Assembly (NCBI RefSeq): GCF_954871325.1
Contig: NC_088776.1
Location: 40,318,569-40,382,568, forward strand
Length of the DNA stretch: 64,000 nucleotides
Origin: Gordionus sp. m RMFG-2023
Lineage: Eukaryota > Nematomorpha > Gordioida > Chordodea > Parachordodidae
Direction: 5' to 3'
In this document: in pieces, positions 1-10,200 of the stretch
How positions within the stretch are numbered: the stretch's first letter is position 1
How the letters are laid out: the number at the start of each line of letters is the position of its first letter
The notes under the pieces: generated by a model
What the model was told of the DNA's origin: nothing
Seen by the model: the letters and a program-made list of their open reading frames with translations, nothing else
The model's database searches: none
Program-made: the position numbers and the translations under genes

Positions 1-205
1 CAGGCCCAGCACGGCTTTTTTTAAAAAATTTTTAGGCCCGACTCAGCTTTTTTAAAAAAAATTTCAGGCCCGGCCCGGTTTTTTTTTAAATAAAATTTTC
101 AAGCCCGGCTTGGGTGTTTTTTTAAAAAAAATCCGGGTCCGGCTCGGGTATATCTAAAAAAATTAAAATACTGTCCAGCCCGGGGGCCGGGCCTGCAGGT
201 CTCTG
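1..205. mobile_element. hAT-type GC-striped MITE, right part (cut by window edge)
   Basis: Blocks of GGCCCGG-like sequence alternate with A/T runs, ending in GCAGGTCTCTG. The same end and striped interior occur in the complete copy at 49587-49937, which has an 8-bp target duplication, so this is the right part of a sibling. The left end lies outside the window. There is no coding capacity. Confidence 0.6.
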
Positions 206-1150
206 AAAAACATACCAAGAAGTACTACATCTGAAAGTAGATTGAAAAGTTAGGATCTTTTGAATATTCATAGGCATTTGACGACAAGCAAGGATGATAT
301 AATTGAAAAATTAGCTAAATCACAACGAAGATTGGATTTTACATTGTAAATATATAACATATAAAATGCAATTATTCCTAAGAAACTTTTTGTGTAAAGG
401 CTCAAAAAATTCAAATTTCTATTTTGGGTCATTTAAGTGATTCTTTACATATAATTTTTTTATAAATCACATAAATTTAAAATTGTGTATTAGAAATAGT
501 TATTAGTCCTAATAAATTTATGCTTGATATTTTTAAAAAGCAATAATATTTCTTAAAAAATTTTATTATTCCCCCCCCCCCCCCCAGACCAAATTCTTGC
601 GTATGCGTCTGATATGGTTGTTAATCCTCTATTATATTTTATTGGTTAAAAATATTAGGTAAAATGCCACTTTTACAGGCGTATTTGACAGTTATAGAAT
701 ATACAGTTAATATTTTAATAAATACTTTTGAAATAAATATAAGTAACAATTTGCACTCAATTATTTAACGCCATCTATTTATATATAATATTAAAAAATT
801 ATACATCTTATTATTCATCCCACGATGTAATCTTATTAGATGTCTATTCTTCTCTTTTTTGAGTAAATTTAATACGAGTATATTTTTGATATTATTATAA
901 ACTACTATTATTTTAAGATATAATATATAAACTATAAGTGGTGCGACAATAATATATAAAATTATAATTGCTATCATATCACTGGTCCTTATTTTATGGT
1001 TACAAAATGTTTCATTTCTAATATGGCATCTTTGCCGTGTAAATAACTAAACTAGGCTTCAATATATTTCCAGAATTATTTCTTCTAAAGATTCTTAGTG
1101 TTTTTATTTATCAATTTATATAATATAATAAATTCTGATATGAGTTTACA
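206..1150. other. AT-rich stretch, nothing recognised
   Basis: AT-rich sequence with no open frame showing family motifs. A run of 15-16 cytosines near 572 stands out against the base composition. Short frames on the minus strand are I/L/Y/N-rich, as expected of random AT-rich DNA. Confidence 0.5.
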
Positions 1151-1477
1151 TCGTGAGTGTCATGGCTATGATTGCAAATTAACCAGCATCTATTTGTGAG
1201 GCAATATAATTTAAGATTATTACTCCTGCTACTGAGAGCATATGATTGCATAATTTAAATGAGCAATAACTGTCTAGTCGTTTATATATCATTAAAAATG
1301 GTAAATAATCTTTTAGAAATTTAGTATCTCACATTAGGTCTAACCACAATAGTTGATTAATGATAGATAGAGCCTCAAGGTAGTACCTATCAAATTTGTT
1401 TTTTGTTTATATTTCATTTGGAGTACTACCAAATTTATTTAAAGTATATAAAAATCGTGATTTTCCTAAAGCATCTG

Positions 1478-1550
1478 TTGCCTATTCAGCAAGAGCGCCG
1501 CTTACAAATCCGATGATTGGGTTCGAATCCTAACAAAGATTATCTTTTTT
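1478..1550 (+). repeat. tRNA-related SINE or tRNA pseudogene fragment
   Basis: GGTTCGAATCC at about 1519 is a canonical RNA polymerase III B box. Upstream, AGCAAGAGCGCCGCTTAC resembles a decayed A box and D-arm at suitable spacing. The region is missing from the paralogous copy near 38.8 kb, so it looks like an insertion. I could not fold a convincing acceptor stem, so a SINE head or tRNA pseudogene is likelier than a working tRNA. Confidence 0.45.
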
Positions 1551-2009
1551 TTTATTTAAACTTGGTGTTCTGTCCTTGGGGAGATGATAAATAGGGAGCC
1601 GGACTCGACCACGTGATTCCGTTATAATATGTTAAATAATAAGAGTTATACGCATTTTAGTAAATTTTGGTCGGTATTTAGCAAATTAAGTTGGTATTTA
1701 GGAAATTTTTATACGTTGACTTGGCAGTATCCATCATTAACCCATATAGTCTTATGATTTGGATTAGTCGTTTTTATTATCCTATTTAAGAATTATTGAT
1801 TTTAGGCCTAAAAATTTTTCCTTATTAGTCAATTCTATAAAACAGTCTAAAATGGTTATACAACGATATATAAGTTTAATGATCTTCTGTCAATGTAGGT
1901 TGCTAAGTATTATACCGACCTGTGTGGATTTTAAAAACCATTATCAATTGAGGTTAACTTTTTTATCACTTATAATTATTTAGGCAAAAAATTTTTTTAT
2001 AATAGCAAT

Positions 2010-2556
2010 CAGAGTTGTACATTTGCTCAAAATAAAAAGAGTAAAATTTAAAGATCTTTTATTTTTTAAAAATTTTGTGATAACGATCTTCAAAGATCTT
2101 CATGATATATATTTTTTTACCCCTTTATTAAAAGCCCAGATGTTTTTCAATTTTATTAATATAATATTTCTTTTATGTTTTATACCTCTCCTCCTGCCTT
2201 GATGAAAGAAAAAAAAATAAAAATCTAATAATAAAGCCATCAAAAATTTTAGAAATATGCTGTGTCAATATTTTTTTTTAAATTTATTTTTTTCTTTCAT
2301 AAAGGCAGGAGGAGAGGTATAAAACATAAAAGAAATATTATATTAATAAAATTGAAAAACATCTGGGCTTTTAATAAAGGGGTAAAAATATAAATATCAT
2401 GAAGATCTTTGAAGATCGTTACACAAAATTTTTAAAAAATAAAAGATCTTCAAATTTTACGATCTTCAAAGATCTAGATATTTTAAGATCGTTGCTCAAA
2501 TTTTTGAGCTAGATCTCGCTCAAAAATCTTCAAAGAAGATCTTTTGTACAACTCTG
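2010..2556. mobile_element. Palindromic (foldback) hAT MITE
   Basis: The element runs from CAGAGTTGTAC to GTACAACTCTG and is flanked by the 8-bp direct repeat ATAGCAAT at 2002-2009 and 2557-2564. Arms of about 200-250 bp are nearly perfect reverse complements around a spacer of roughly 100 bp, so a single strand would fold into a long hairpin. The 8-bp duplication and CAGAG end fit the hAT superfamily. The paralogous locus near 39.09 kb lacks it, giving an apparent empty site. No coding capacity. Confidence 0.85.
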
Positions 2557-3463
2557 ATAGCAATCGCAAATATTTAATATTGTAATAAATAGATAAATAT
2601 TTTGTATTAAAAAATATTATATTTAGAAATGTCTTGTATTGTTCTACTTTTATTATTTGTATGCATAATAATTGTTCAGTTTGCAAATTTCAATTAAAAA
2701 AGTATAATATATTGATCTAAAACACTACCGAAGGCCTCGCAAAATCGGGCCGAAGGCCCGCAATTAACGGGTTTTGGGGCGGCTGCCCCTCTGAGATTGT
2801 AAAGAGTGATGCTCCTGAATATTAGAGGCTAGGACCATAATGGGTAATTATATTTTTGCGAGCCTTGACTATAATCTAAGACTAATTTGGAAGTTCAAGG
2901 TGTCACTGCAACAAGTTCACCTATCGAAAAAATCAGGTGCGTGCTTAGTTAATATAGAAATTGTTTGATATGAAACAGGTATCTGATGATAAACAATACG
3001 TAAGCTAATTTTCGAAAATATAATTCCTCCATTCAACTAACAATTCCGATTCCAAAAAAGGATAAATTAAAATTTCAACCAATCTATTAAATGTATATCT
3101 ATTATCTATGCGTAATGTTACATCCTTCCTTGCAAGAACTAAAGGAATAGCTAAAGCTGAATTAAAAACTGATTCAATTGCATCGTTGTTTATTTACTTG
3201 TTCCGCTCATCTTCAACTTGAAGTTTCCAAGACAAAGGAATTTCACGGCAAAGATAAACTTGACTACTATATTAATATCAAAATCTTATAAATATCATGC
3301 TAATATTTTTATTAACCTCCTCCCGATATGTTACAGGTGATTTTATTATTAATAGATAGGTAGGTTTGAACAAGAATCGTAATAGAATTTCAAGTATATG
3401 ATGAAAAATATTTTATAAATTATTTTCTATGTTATTGTTAAGATAATAATAACTATCCTAGAG
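2557..3463. other. Intergenic, GC-richer patch, nothing coding seen
   Basis: A GC-richer patch at about 2725-2860 resembles in position and flank the poly-C-bearing patch at 39290-39420 beside the partner duplication. The rest, upstream of the OXLD1-like gene, is AT-rich without recognisable motifs. Confidence 0.4.
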
Positions 3464-3996
3464 GTGACTTTCTATTTTTATTCTATTTGTTTCGAGAGAG
3501 ATAATAACAACAGCTGCTATTTATGGCTAAATTTTATGAAATTTTCAATAAGATATAATACGAATACTCGATTTCCATTTATATATAAAACATTATTTAA
3601 TAAAGTTTTTCTAGTAAAAAATAACATTATAAATATAGGAAATGACTCTACAAGTATATAAATATTAAAATTTGTTAATTATATATGATTTCAGGCAAAA
3701 AAAGTAAAAATGCAGTTAGTAATGTGATTATTGAATCCTTTTTACCTGTTCCATCTCAAAATTATCATGAAGAAATGAAGAAATTAATTCCTTTTGAAGA
3801 TAAAACATGTAAAGCTCCTGATTTGCCAACTGTTTGTTGTGGGTCAGGGTGTCAAGAATGTGTTTGGTTAATATATGCAAGGGAAATTGAAGAGTACAGA
3901 AAAAAAGCTGGTTATATAAAGGCTCTTAATGAAATAAATAAAATTCCTGATGAAGCATTAAAAGCATTTATGAAGATGGAATTAAATTTTTGTTAG
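3464..3996 (+). CDS. OXLD1: Oxidoreductase-like domain protein (OXLD1-like), two exons
   Basis: Exons 3464-3653 and 3695-3996 are separated by a 41-nt GT-AG intron (3654-3694), and the phase closes exactly (A + GC gives Ser). The second exon encodes the oxidoreductase-like domain: LPTVCCGSGCQECVWL with its CC..GC..C cysteine cluster, then YAREIEEYRKK and the terminal LKAFMKMEL seen in OXLD1 relatives. The N-terminus is basic and Ser/Asn-rich, as expected for a mitochondrial presequence. An in-frame ATG at 3536 (MKFSIRYNTNTRF) would give a more typical presequence than the first ATG at 3464. Family members are small and mostly mitochondrial, with poorly defined biochemistry. The family call rests on the cysteine motif and the following helix. 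Confidence 0.88.
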
Positions 3997-5420
3997 TTAT
4001 ATCTAATTGGATTATTATAATTACTACTTTAAGAAATGTAATCAATATTTAAATATTTTTTGTATAATATTGTGGCTACCTATTAAATTTTATTTAAAAA
4101 TGTAGAATCTATTGAATTTTTCTAACAAAATATTTTAAGATAATCATGATTATATCAGATTTTTAACAAAGTAACTAAATTTTGCTTTATAAATACGTAA
4201 TCTAATATGTGCAATTAATATAATAACCACATTTATACAAATCTTTAGAACTTTATGGTTTATTATAAGATTGTTAAATTATTGTAAATATTTTATCTAA
4301 AAAAATATACATGGGTTTGGTCTATGACATGAGCATAAATATTTCACTTGTTAAATTTTTTTTATCTAGAATAAATATTTTATATATCACATAAAATTAT
4401 ATACACACAAAAAAGTTACTCATTGGCTAAATTTATAAATAAAAATGTCATGTTTCTTTTAATTTTTTAAAGCTTTTTCTTTATGACAACAAAAAATAGT
4501 TGTGATGTGAATTTATTTTGTAGTCAGATTTGATGCACTTCATTGTGATTTGATTTTGATAATTTTTCTTTGACGACTACTAATTTTGAAAAATTATAAT
4601 AATATTTTTTTTATTTTCAAATATTATATTGGTAAAAAATGATGAATAACCCTACTTCATATATATTCATCCATTTGCAATTGTTTATTATTGTATTTTA
4701 AAAATTAGATAAAAATAATAATGCTTAATTAATCCCTAATTGCTTTTATAACTGTTTGTCCTATCTCACATCATTTATGAGATCTCTGCATGGTTTCCAT
4801 GTTGTCGAATTACATATTCTTGTATAGTTATTTCAATTTATCCTAGTACTATAGCGGATTTTCAATTGTTATTTCATGATATGACATAAAGTTTCTTGAA
4901 TTTAAATGATGAAATATTAACCAACATGGAAACCATTTTTTAGTTAAAATTGTAGTATGGCATGTCCCATATTGTTGAATATACTTGGGTCGTCAGGAAA
5001 TATGGTAAGGATAATTGGGTGAAGATGTTAATCTAATATTTTTTTAATAGCATGCTGTTCACAGGTCAGACATCCTAACACCCTTTGAACTGATAAATTC
5101 ACATATTATTGTACTCCCTAAATATTTAAATTAACAATTCATTTTAAATAATCAGTATGAAAGGATTCATTATTATTTGCGATTAATAAATATTTAACAT
5201 TACCATAGTTCACTTCAAACAAGATGATCTGAAAGGAGAATTAAGAATTGTAATCTTTTCATATTTTCATTACCATTAATAGTATTTTTTTTATATGGAT
5301 TAGATTAAAAAATACTTTATGCTGCACAACAATAATTAAATAAATACTTTATAAAATAAATATTTCATTTTATGAATTCTCCTTTGGCATTTCAGAAATC
5401 TGTTTGCCTATAATAGACTT
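3997..5420. other. AT-rich intergenic stretch, nothing recognised
   Basis: No transposon ends, tandem repeats or coding exons were identified. Composition is strongly A/T with scattered palindromic patches. Confidence 0.4.
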
Positions 5421-5569
5421 CTATTCATAAATCAAATCTTGGGTGCTTTTAAGAAGTTTTTCAAGTATGATTTTTATAAAGACCCAATCTTCTTTATGAC
5501 AAGGCCTTCCTTTAGGATTTGGGTCTTTACAATCAATTATTTTATGAATAGTATTACAGCTAAATTTAA
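5421..5569 (-). CDS. Candidate terminal exon of an unrecognised gene
   Basis: Reading on the minus strand after a TTTTCAG acceptor, the exon begins with two bases of a split codon and encodes 48 residues ending in a stop. The product contains VKFSCNTIHKIIDC, then DPNPKGRPCHKEDW, then a helix-like IILEKLLKSTQDLI. Its residue mix (Cys, Pro, Gly, Trp, Asp, charged residues) differs from the Ile/Asn/Lys noise of random frames here, which argues for coding. I do not recognise the family and found no upstream exon that closes the phase. It could also be a relic of an old gene or element. Confidence 0.4.
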
Positions 5570-5871
5570 CTGAAAATTCATCTTGCTTTTACAAATATTA
5601 AGTCATCTTTTTTATCTAATGATTTTTCATGTATCCTTTAAAAATATGCTAGATAGAGGATTAATAAGAAAACAATTTATTAAGATAAGTTATTGATTTT
5701 AACAATTATTTATGAATGATAAATGAAAATGGATATAATTTATGATTAAAGTGCTTTAATACTTTATTTTTGAATGTATTTTAATAAAAATTAATAAAAT
5801 TTTATATTCTTTAATATTAAAAAATATAAATTGAATATTATTTTCATCGAAATTTTTAAAATGCATATAAT

Positions 5872-6093
5872 TAGTGTTGTTAAACGGCTCGTTTTGAATC
5901 GATTTTTAAAAACGGCTAACTCAATATTTCATCCATTAAAATATTATGCAAGCCTGAATATTTTATTCATAGTAGGAACAAAGGTCGTCATATATTATCG
6001 AAATCTCGGAGGCTTAGGCATTGTTTTTCTGGCTAAAATATTGAGTTAGCCCTTTTTAAAAATCGGCTTAAAACGAGCCATTTAACAATACTA
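5872..6093. mobile_element. hAT MITE with TAGTGTTGTTAAA ends
   Basis: Inverted ends of about 55 bp begin TAGTGTTGTTAAACGGCTCG and mirror the right end. Flanks are CATATAAT (5864-5871) and TATATAAT (6094-6101), an 8-bp target duplication with one mismatch. It is the same family as 50113-50321. The interior is non-coding; an open frame across it is fortuitous. Confidence 0.8.
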
Positions 6094-6240
6094 TATATAA
6101 TAAATAATATTGAAGTTGGGTAATAGTTAGATATTTCATTTTATTAATTGAGACCTAAGGAGATAACATTTTAGGTGTGGCCAGAATTTAAAAATATTTT
6201 TCATTTTACAGCCTACCAGATTTGTCAGAGAACTGCAGGT

Positions 6241-6518
6241 CTGACCAGCCGTATTTAAATTTTTTTAAATACATCTGAGCCGAGCCTAAAAAAAAATTTC
6301 TTAATTATACCTGGGCCAGGCCAACAAATTTTTTTAAATACCTGGGCCAGGCTGTATATTATTATTGTAAAACCGATTATTTTAAATCATCATAATTATC
6401 TATAAAAATTAAAAATAAATTTATATTTCAAAAATATAGGGGCTGGGGCCTGAAAATAAAAAACCTGGGCCGAAATATTTTTAAAAAAAATCTGCGCTGG
6501 GCCGTGCAAATGGTACTA
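6241..6518. mobile_element. Decayed GC-striped hAT-like MITE
   Basis: Striped interior of GGCCnGG-type blocks (CTGGGCCAGGC and similar) and A/T runs. Identical CTGCAGGT repeats at 6233-6240 and 6519-6526 look like an 8-bp target duplication. Ends are eroded, so family membership rests on the striping and duplication. Confidence 0.5.
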
Positions 6519-6658
6519 CTGCAGGTGAGTTTAAAGTCATTTTTCAACTTGTTAATTGATATCTAACACCCGGGTGGCATGGGTTTCTATTTTTAGGCCT
6601 AGTTAAGATTTGTATTTTGTTAGGAGATTATTAAAATTATAACATTTTATGACTAAGG

Positions 6659-7059
6659 TCAGGTCCTTATTATCTTTGATTCAGGTTCAGGAGGTAATTT
6701 TGATTCATACATGCTGAAATACGATTTTAGTAGATGTAAGTTGTCTCAAAATATTAAAACACATTAGATAAAAGATTTAGATTTTTAAAAAATTGCTAAA
6801 AAAACAGGTCATTAAAGCATAGCACTGAATTTGTTAAACAGACCATAAATTTTATCTTATAAAATTTGGGTATAATTTTACAAATACTTAATTTTACTCT
6901 ATCCTTTTTAATTCAAGACAAACCCAAAATTCTTAAAATCTACCATTCCTTCTTCTTTTTAATTTCGAATTTATTTAACTTTCCTCTAATTCCCCAAAAA
7001 TAAATTCTATGTAAGAAAATGTCTAGTTGATATAATATTGCTACAAGCTCTTCTTTCAT
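6659..7059 (-). CDS. Candidate small two-exon gene, unrecognised
   Basis: Exon 1 (7059 down to 6944) begins MKEELVAILYQLDIF and continues with an aromatic patch RIYFWGIRGKL and a lysine-rich tail. A GT donor at 6943 and a TTTCAG acceptor at 6714 would join it, in phase, to a second exon (6713 down to 6659) reading MYESKLPPEPESK before a stop. The product is about 56 residues. Length, a hydrophobic N-terminal half and a basic-acidic tail would fit a small membrane or organelle protein, but that is inference. The 230-nt intron is larger than the local norm. The annotation could be wrong. Confidence 0.33.
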
Positions 7060-7267
7060 ATACGGACTTGATGAATATGTTCACTACATCAAGACGGGGA
7101 ATCCTTAAAACAATTAAAGGCAACGTCAAAATTAAAAATGAAGACTGATTCAGAGTTTTATTTTAGCCTAGCCCAAATCAAAGCAGGCCTCTTGATCGGA
7201 TTCAAAAAAGTTAGTCAGAAAAGTCAGATAAAAATTTAGGCATCATATTATAGCTCCAATAACTATA

Positions 7268-10200
7268 TTAATATAATATATAATAGTACTTTGATTCACA
7301 ACGGGCAGCTTGATACTCAAAGAATATTATGTTTGGTATAAGCGTGTAATCCCGTATCAGTAACATTTCGCAAATAGGCCTAAAAAAGTTTATAATTAAA
7401 AAAAAAGTAATAATTAATAAAAGCTTTAAAAAATTAATATACCATGAACAAACGTATGAAAAATATGGAGTCAAGATATATTGCACCAAAATGAACCATG
7501 ATAAACCTAAAAAAAATCCCAATATTCCACCAACTAATACTTGATTTGGTGTGTGATACAAAAGGTATATGCTAAATGTGGATAAATATATATAATATAA
7601 ACAGTTCATACAGGGTTGGACAAATTTTCGTATATGTATTCGATTATAAATAAAGGTTATCTTAATTTAAAATATAAATACTATAAATATCTAAAAATAA
7701 TTTGAATAAAGTATTTAAATACAAATACTTTGACTAATATTTTTTTGCAAATAGAATTTTAATAAGTTGAAAAGCGACTGAGTGAGCCGTTTATTTTTTC
7801 ATAGCAAAAAATAATAAATGGCTTGATTGCTATCACTTAACTAATTATCTAAAAAATAGTATAGTATCGAAAATTTTACAATTATTTTATTGGATCTGCG
7901 GTAGTTAAAACCAGGGACGAGAATCCTCCTTCTAAAAAATGGGTTCGGTGGGTTAAGTGAAAAATCTCTGAACCCGGTTCGGGTTCAGGGGTCGGAGACC
8001 AAAAAAATAATCACTTATTAAAATTAGTTAAAATAACAGAAACATCATATTTTTTAAAAATTTAATTTATTGCCAAAAAAATAATTTATCATCATAATTA
8101 TAATATATTATATATAATATAATACTACTACAATAAAATTTAAAAAATAACATTATATTTCTATTTTAAATATTTTATACGAAAAATGGCAGACTAATGT
8201 AACAAAAATATTTACATGAAAAAATGATCAAAAAATGTTTTTTTTTAAAATTAATATTTTTTGAATAAAAAAACAATTGTTTTAAATAAGAACTCTTAAG
8301 GAAATCTTTTATAAATAAAATCGTAATTTACATGTTTTTTATGTTATATATTTTTAACATATAATTTAAAATAAATAAAATGAAAATATAGAATTAAAAA
8401 AATAAATTTTAAAATTAAAAAAAAAAGCTTGAACCCTGAACCCTAAATTTTAAAAAGGGTTTGGGTTAGGTTCTCGTCCCTGGTTAAATCACGGGATTCT
8501 AACCGAACCCAGAAAAGAAACCCAGGGTTGCTGAAATATATTTTTGAAGTTAATAAAATTTCCGAAAACCAGAACCGAACCGGGGGGAATTTTTTTGAAC
8601 CCGGGTTCAGTGAATACTGTTTAAAATCATATATTAAGATATTTGTAAAATATATATATAAATATTAAAAATATAATGAGATTTTTCAATTTATTTAAAT
8701 ATAAAGGTTATATATTACAGATATTAATTACTTAATGGAGATGAATAGATTTGTGCGAAGAGGTATTTTGTTAATTTATATAAGTAGGATTAAACCCATA
8801 TCCACGCCCATTTTATTTGATTATAATATCTCGATTGAAGTTATTGAACAAGATGATTTAGAGAAATTGATATAACTTTAAAAAAGGCAGTAGAAAATAC
8901 TCAAAAGAAGACCAAAGATTACAGAAAAAAGATTGGAACGATAATTATTGAATTTGGCGATTTTAAAAGAATGGGAAAAAAAATAATTTGAATTTTTGGA
9001 AGTATGCTAAACTGCAGTACCCATATTTATATAATTATTGCTACTACTGAAACCCAAGTTAATTTATCATATTTTTATATAAATATATTTAATAGAGGTT
9101 AACGTTGAAAGATCTTTTTCACATTTAAAATTCATTCTTTCACTGCAGAGATCGACCGGATAACAACCTTTGGAAGATATTATGTTAATACGTCCAAATA
9201 AAATTTATGTCTAGTTTTTTTAATTATGATTTAAATATATAATATTTTTTTTAAATTATGATTTAAACGTATATTTTTTTAATCAAATCAAAAATTTCTA
9301 AATCCGAGCTGAACCCGGAACCAACCCGGATTCGTATCACTGGTTAAAACATTATATTTATTGCAGCATATCATTTAATTATTAAATTGCAAACATAATT
9401 ATTTAGATGGAGCATTAATCTTGGAGGATAAGCGCGCTATATATAATTATTGTTTTATTTATAGTTGAGCATAGATTACATTTTGTTTTACTTTATTATT
9501 AGAGGTCTGCAAATGGCAAGATTTTTAAATCCTGCCATTTTGGAATTTAGTTTTGCCTGGCCCGGTTCCAAATTTTTACTAAGGTTGGTTGGCCTAGTTT
9601 TTTTTAAAATCCCGACGCTCTGTCCCGTTTGAGGGTAGAAAGAAAAAGCAATTGAGGTTACAAAAAAATCGAAGATAAAATCAGAGAATTAAAAATTAAT
9701 TTAATCTTTCACTCGCAGTAAAGTCATAAGTGAAACGGGCAATGATATCACTTGAAAATTGATATACTGATAATATAAATAATTATTCGAAGATTTTAAA
9801 AAATTTATTTAAATTAAAGATAATTTTCGTTAGAAGAAGGATTATTATTTTATAATGATAGGATTATTATCCCTGATAATATAAAGACATCAAGGATATC
9901 CTGGGATAGTGGGGATGAAATTATTATGTAGATGCTATGTTTTTTGTGGCAAATCTTAATCGTGATGTTGAAGCTTTCGTTAAATGCTGCAAAAGTTACC
10001 TGGAAGGAAGAGCGGAAGCCAGAGAAATGTCATTATACAATTGGAACATTCCAACCCGACCTTGGGAACGAATATACATTGGTTTGACCAGCCCTGTATC
10101 TGGAAAGTATTGGTCAATTTGCGTAGACGCCTTCACCAAGGGTTGAAGTTGCAATTTTTACACATTAATTCGGCGAGTGTAATAAATAATCTGCGTAATT

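Larger units (their letters stand above)
1150..2700. repeat. Diverged duplication, copy 1 (partner 38310-39260)
   Basis: Several co-linear blocks match 38310-39260. They include a block around ACCAGCATCTATT, one around GTTTATATATCATTAAAAAT, and one around TTGCTAAGTATTATA, ending near AGAAATGTCTTGTATTG. Copy 1 is longer because it carries two insertions that copy 2 lacks: about 1350-1735 (with the tRNA-like segment) and 2010-2556 (a palindromic hAT element). The nature of the duplicated unit is unknown; no coding sequence is seen. Confidence 0.7.

Noticed and set aside
765-977. 70-codon minus-strand open frame rich in Ile, Tyr, Leu
   Set aside because: Composition is what random AT-rich DNA gives; no motif, no splice context, no family resemblance.
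1478-1550. Functional tRNA gene
   Set aside because: A good B box but no convincing acceptor stem or anticodon arm; better explained as a SINE or pseudogene.
5831-6049. 72-codon plus-strand frame
   Set aside because: It lies across the hAT MITE at 5872-6093; the frame is a by-product of the inverted repeats.
7380-7442. In-frame continuation between DOLPP1 exons 6 and 7
   Set aside because: It is 63 nt, a multiple of three, so it reads through, but it has GT-AG ends, and removing it restores the conserved SWPICEMLLIRD junction. Treated as an intron.
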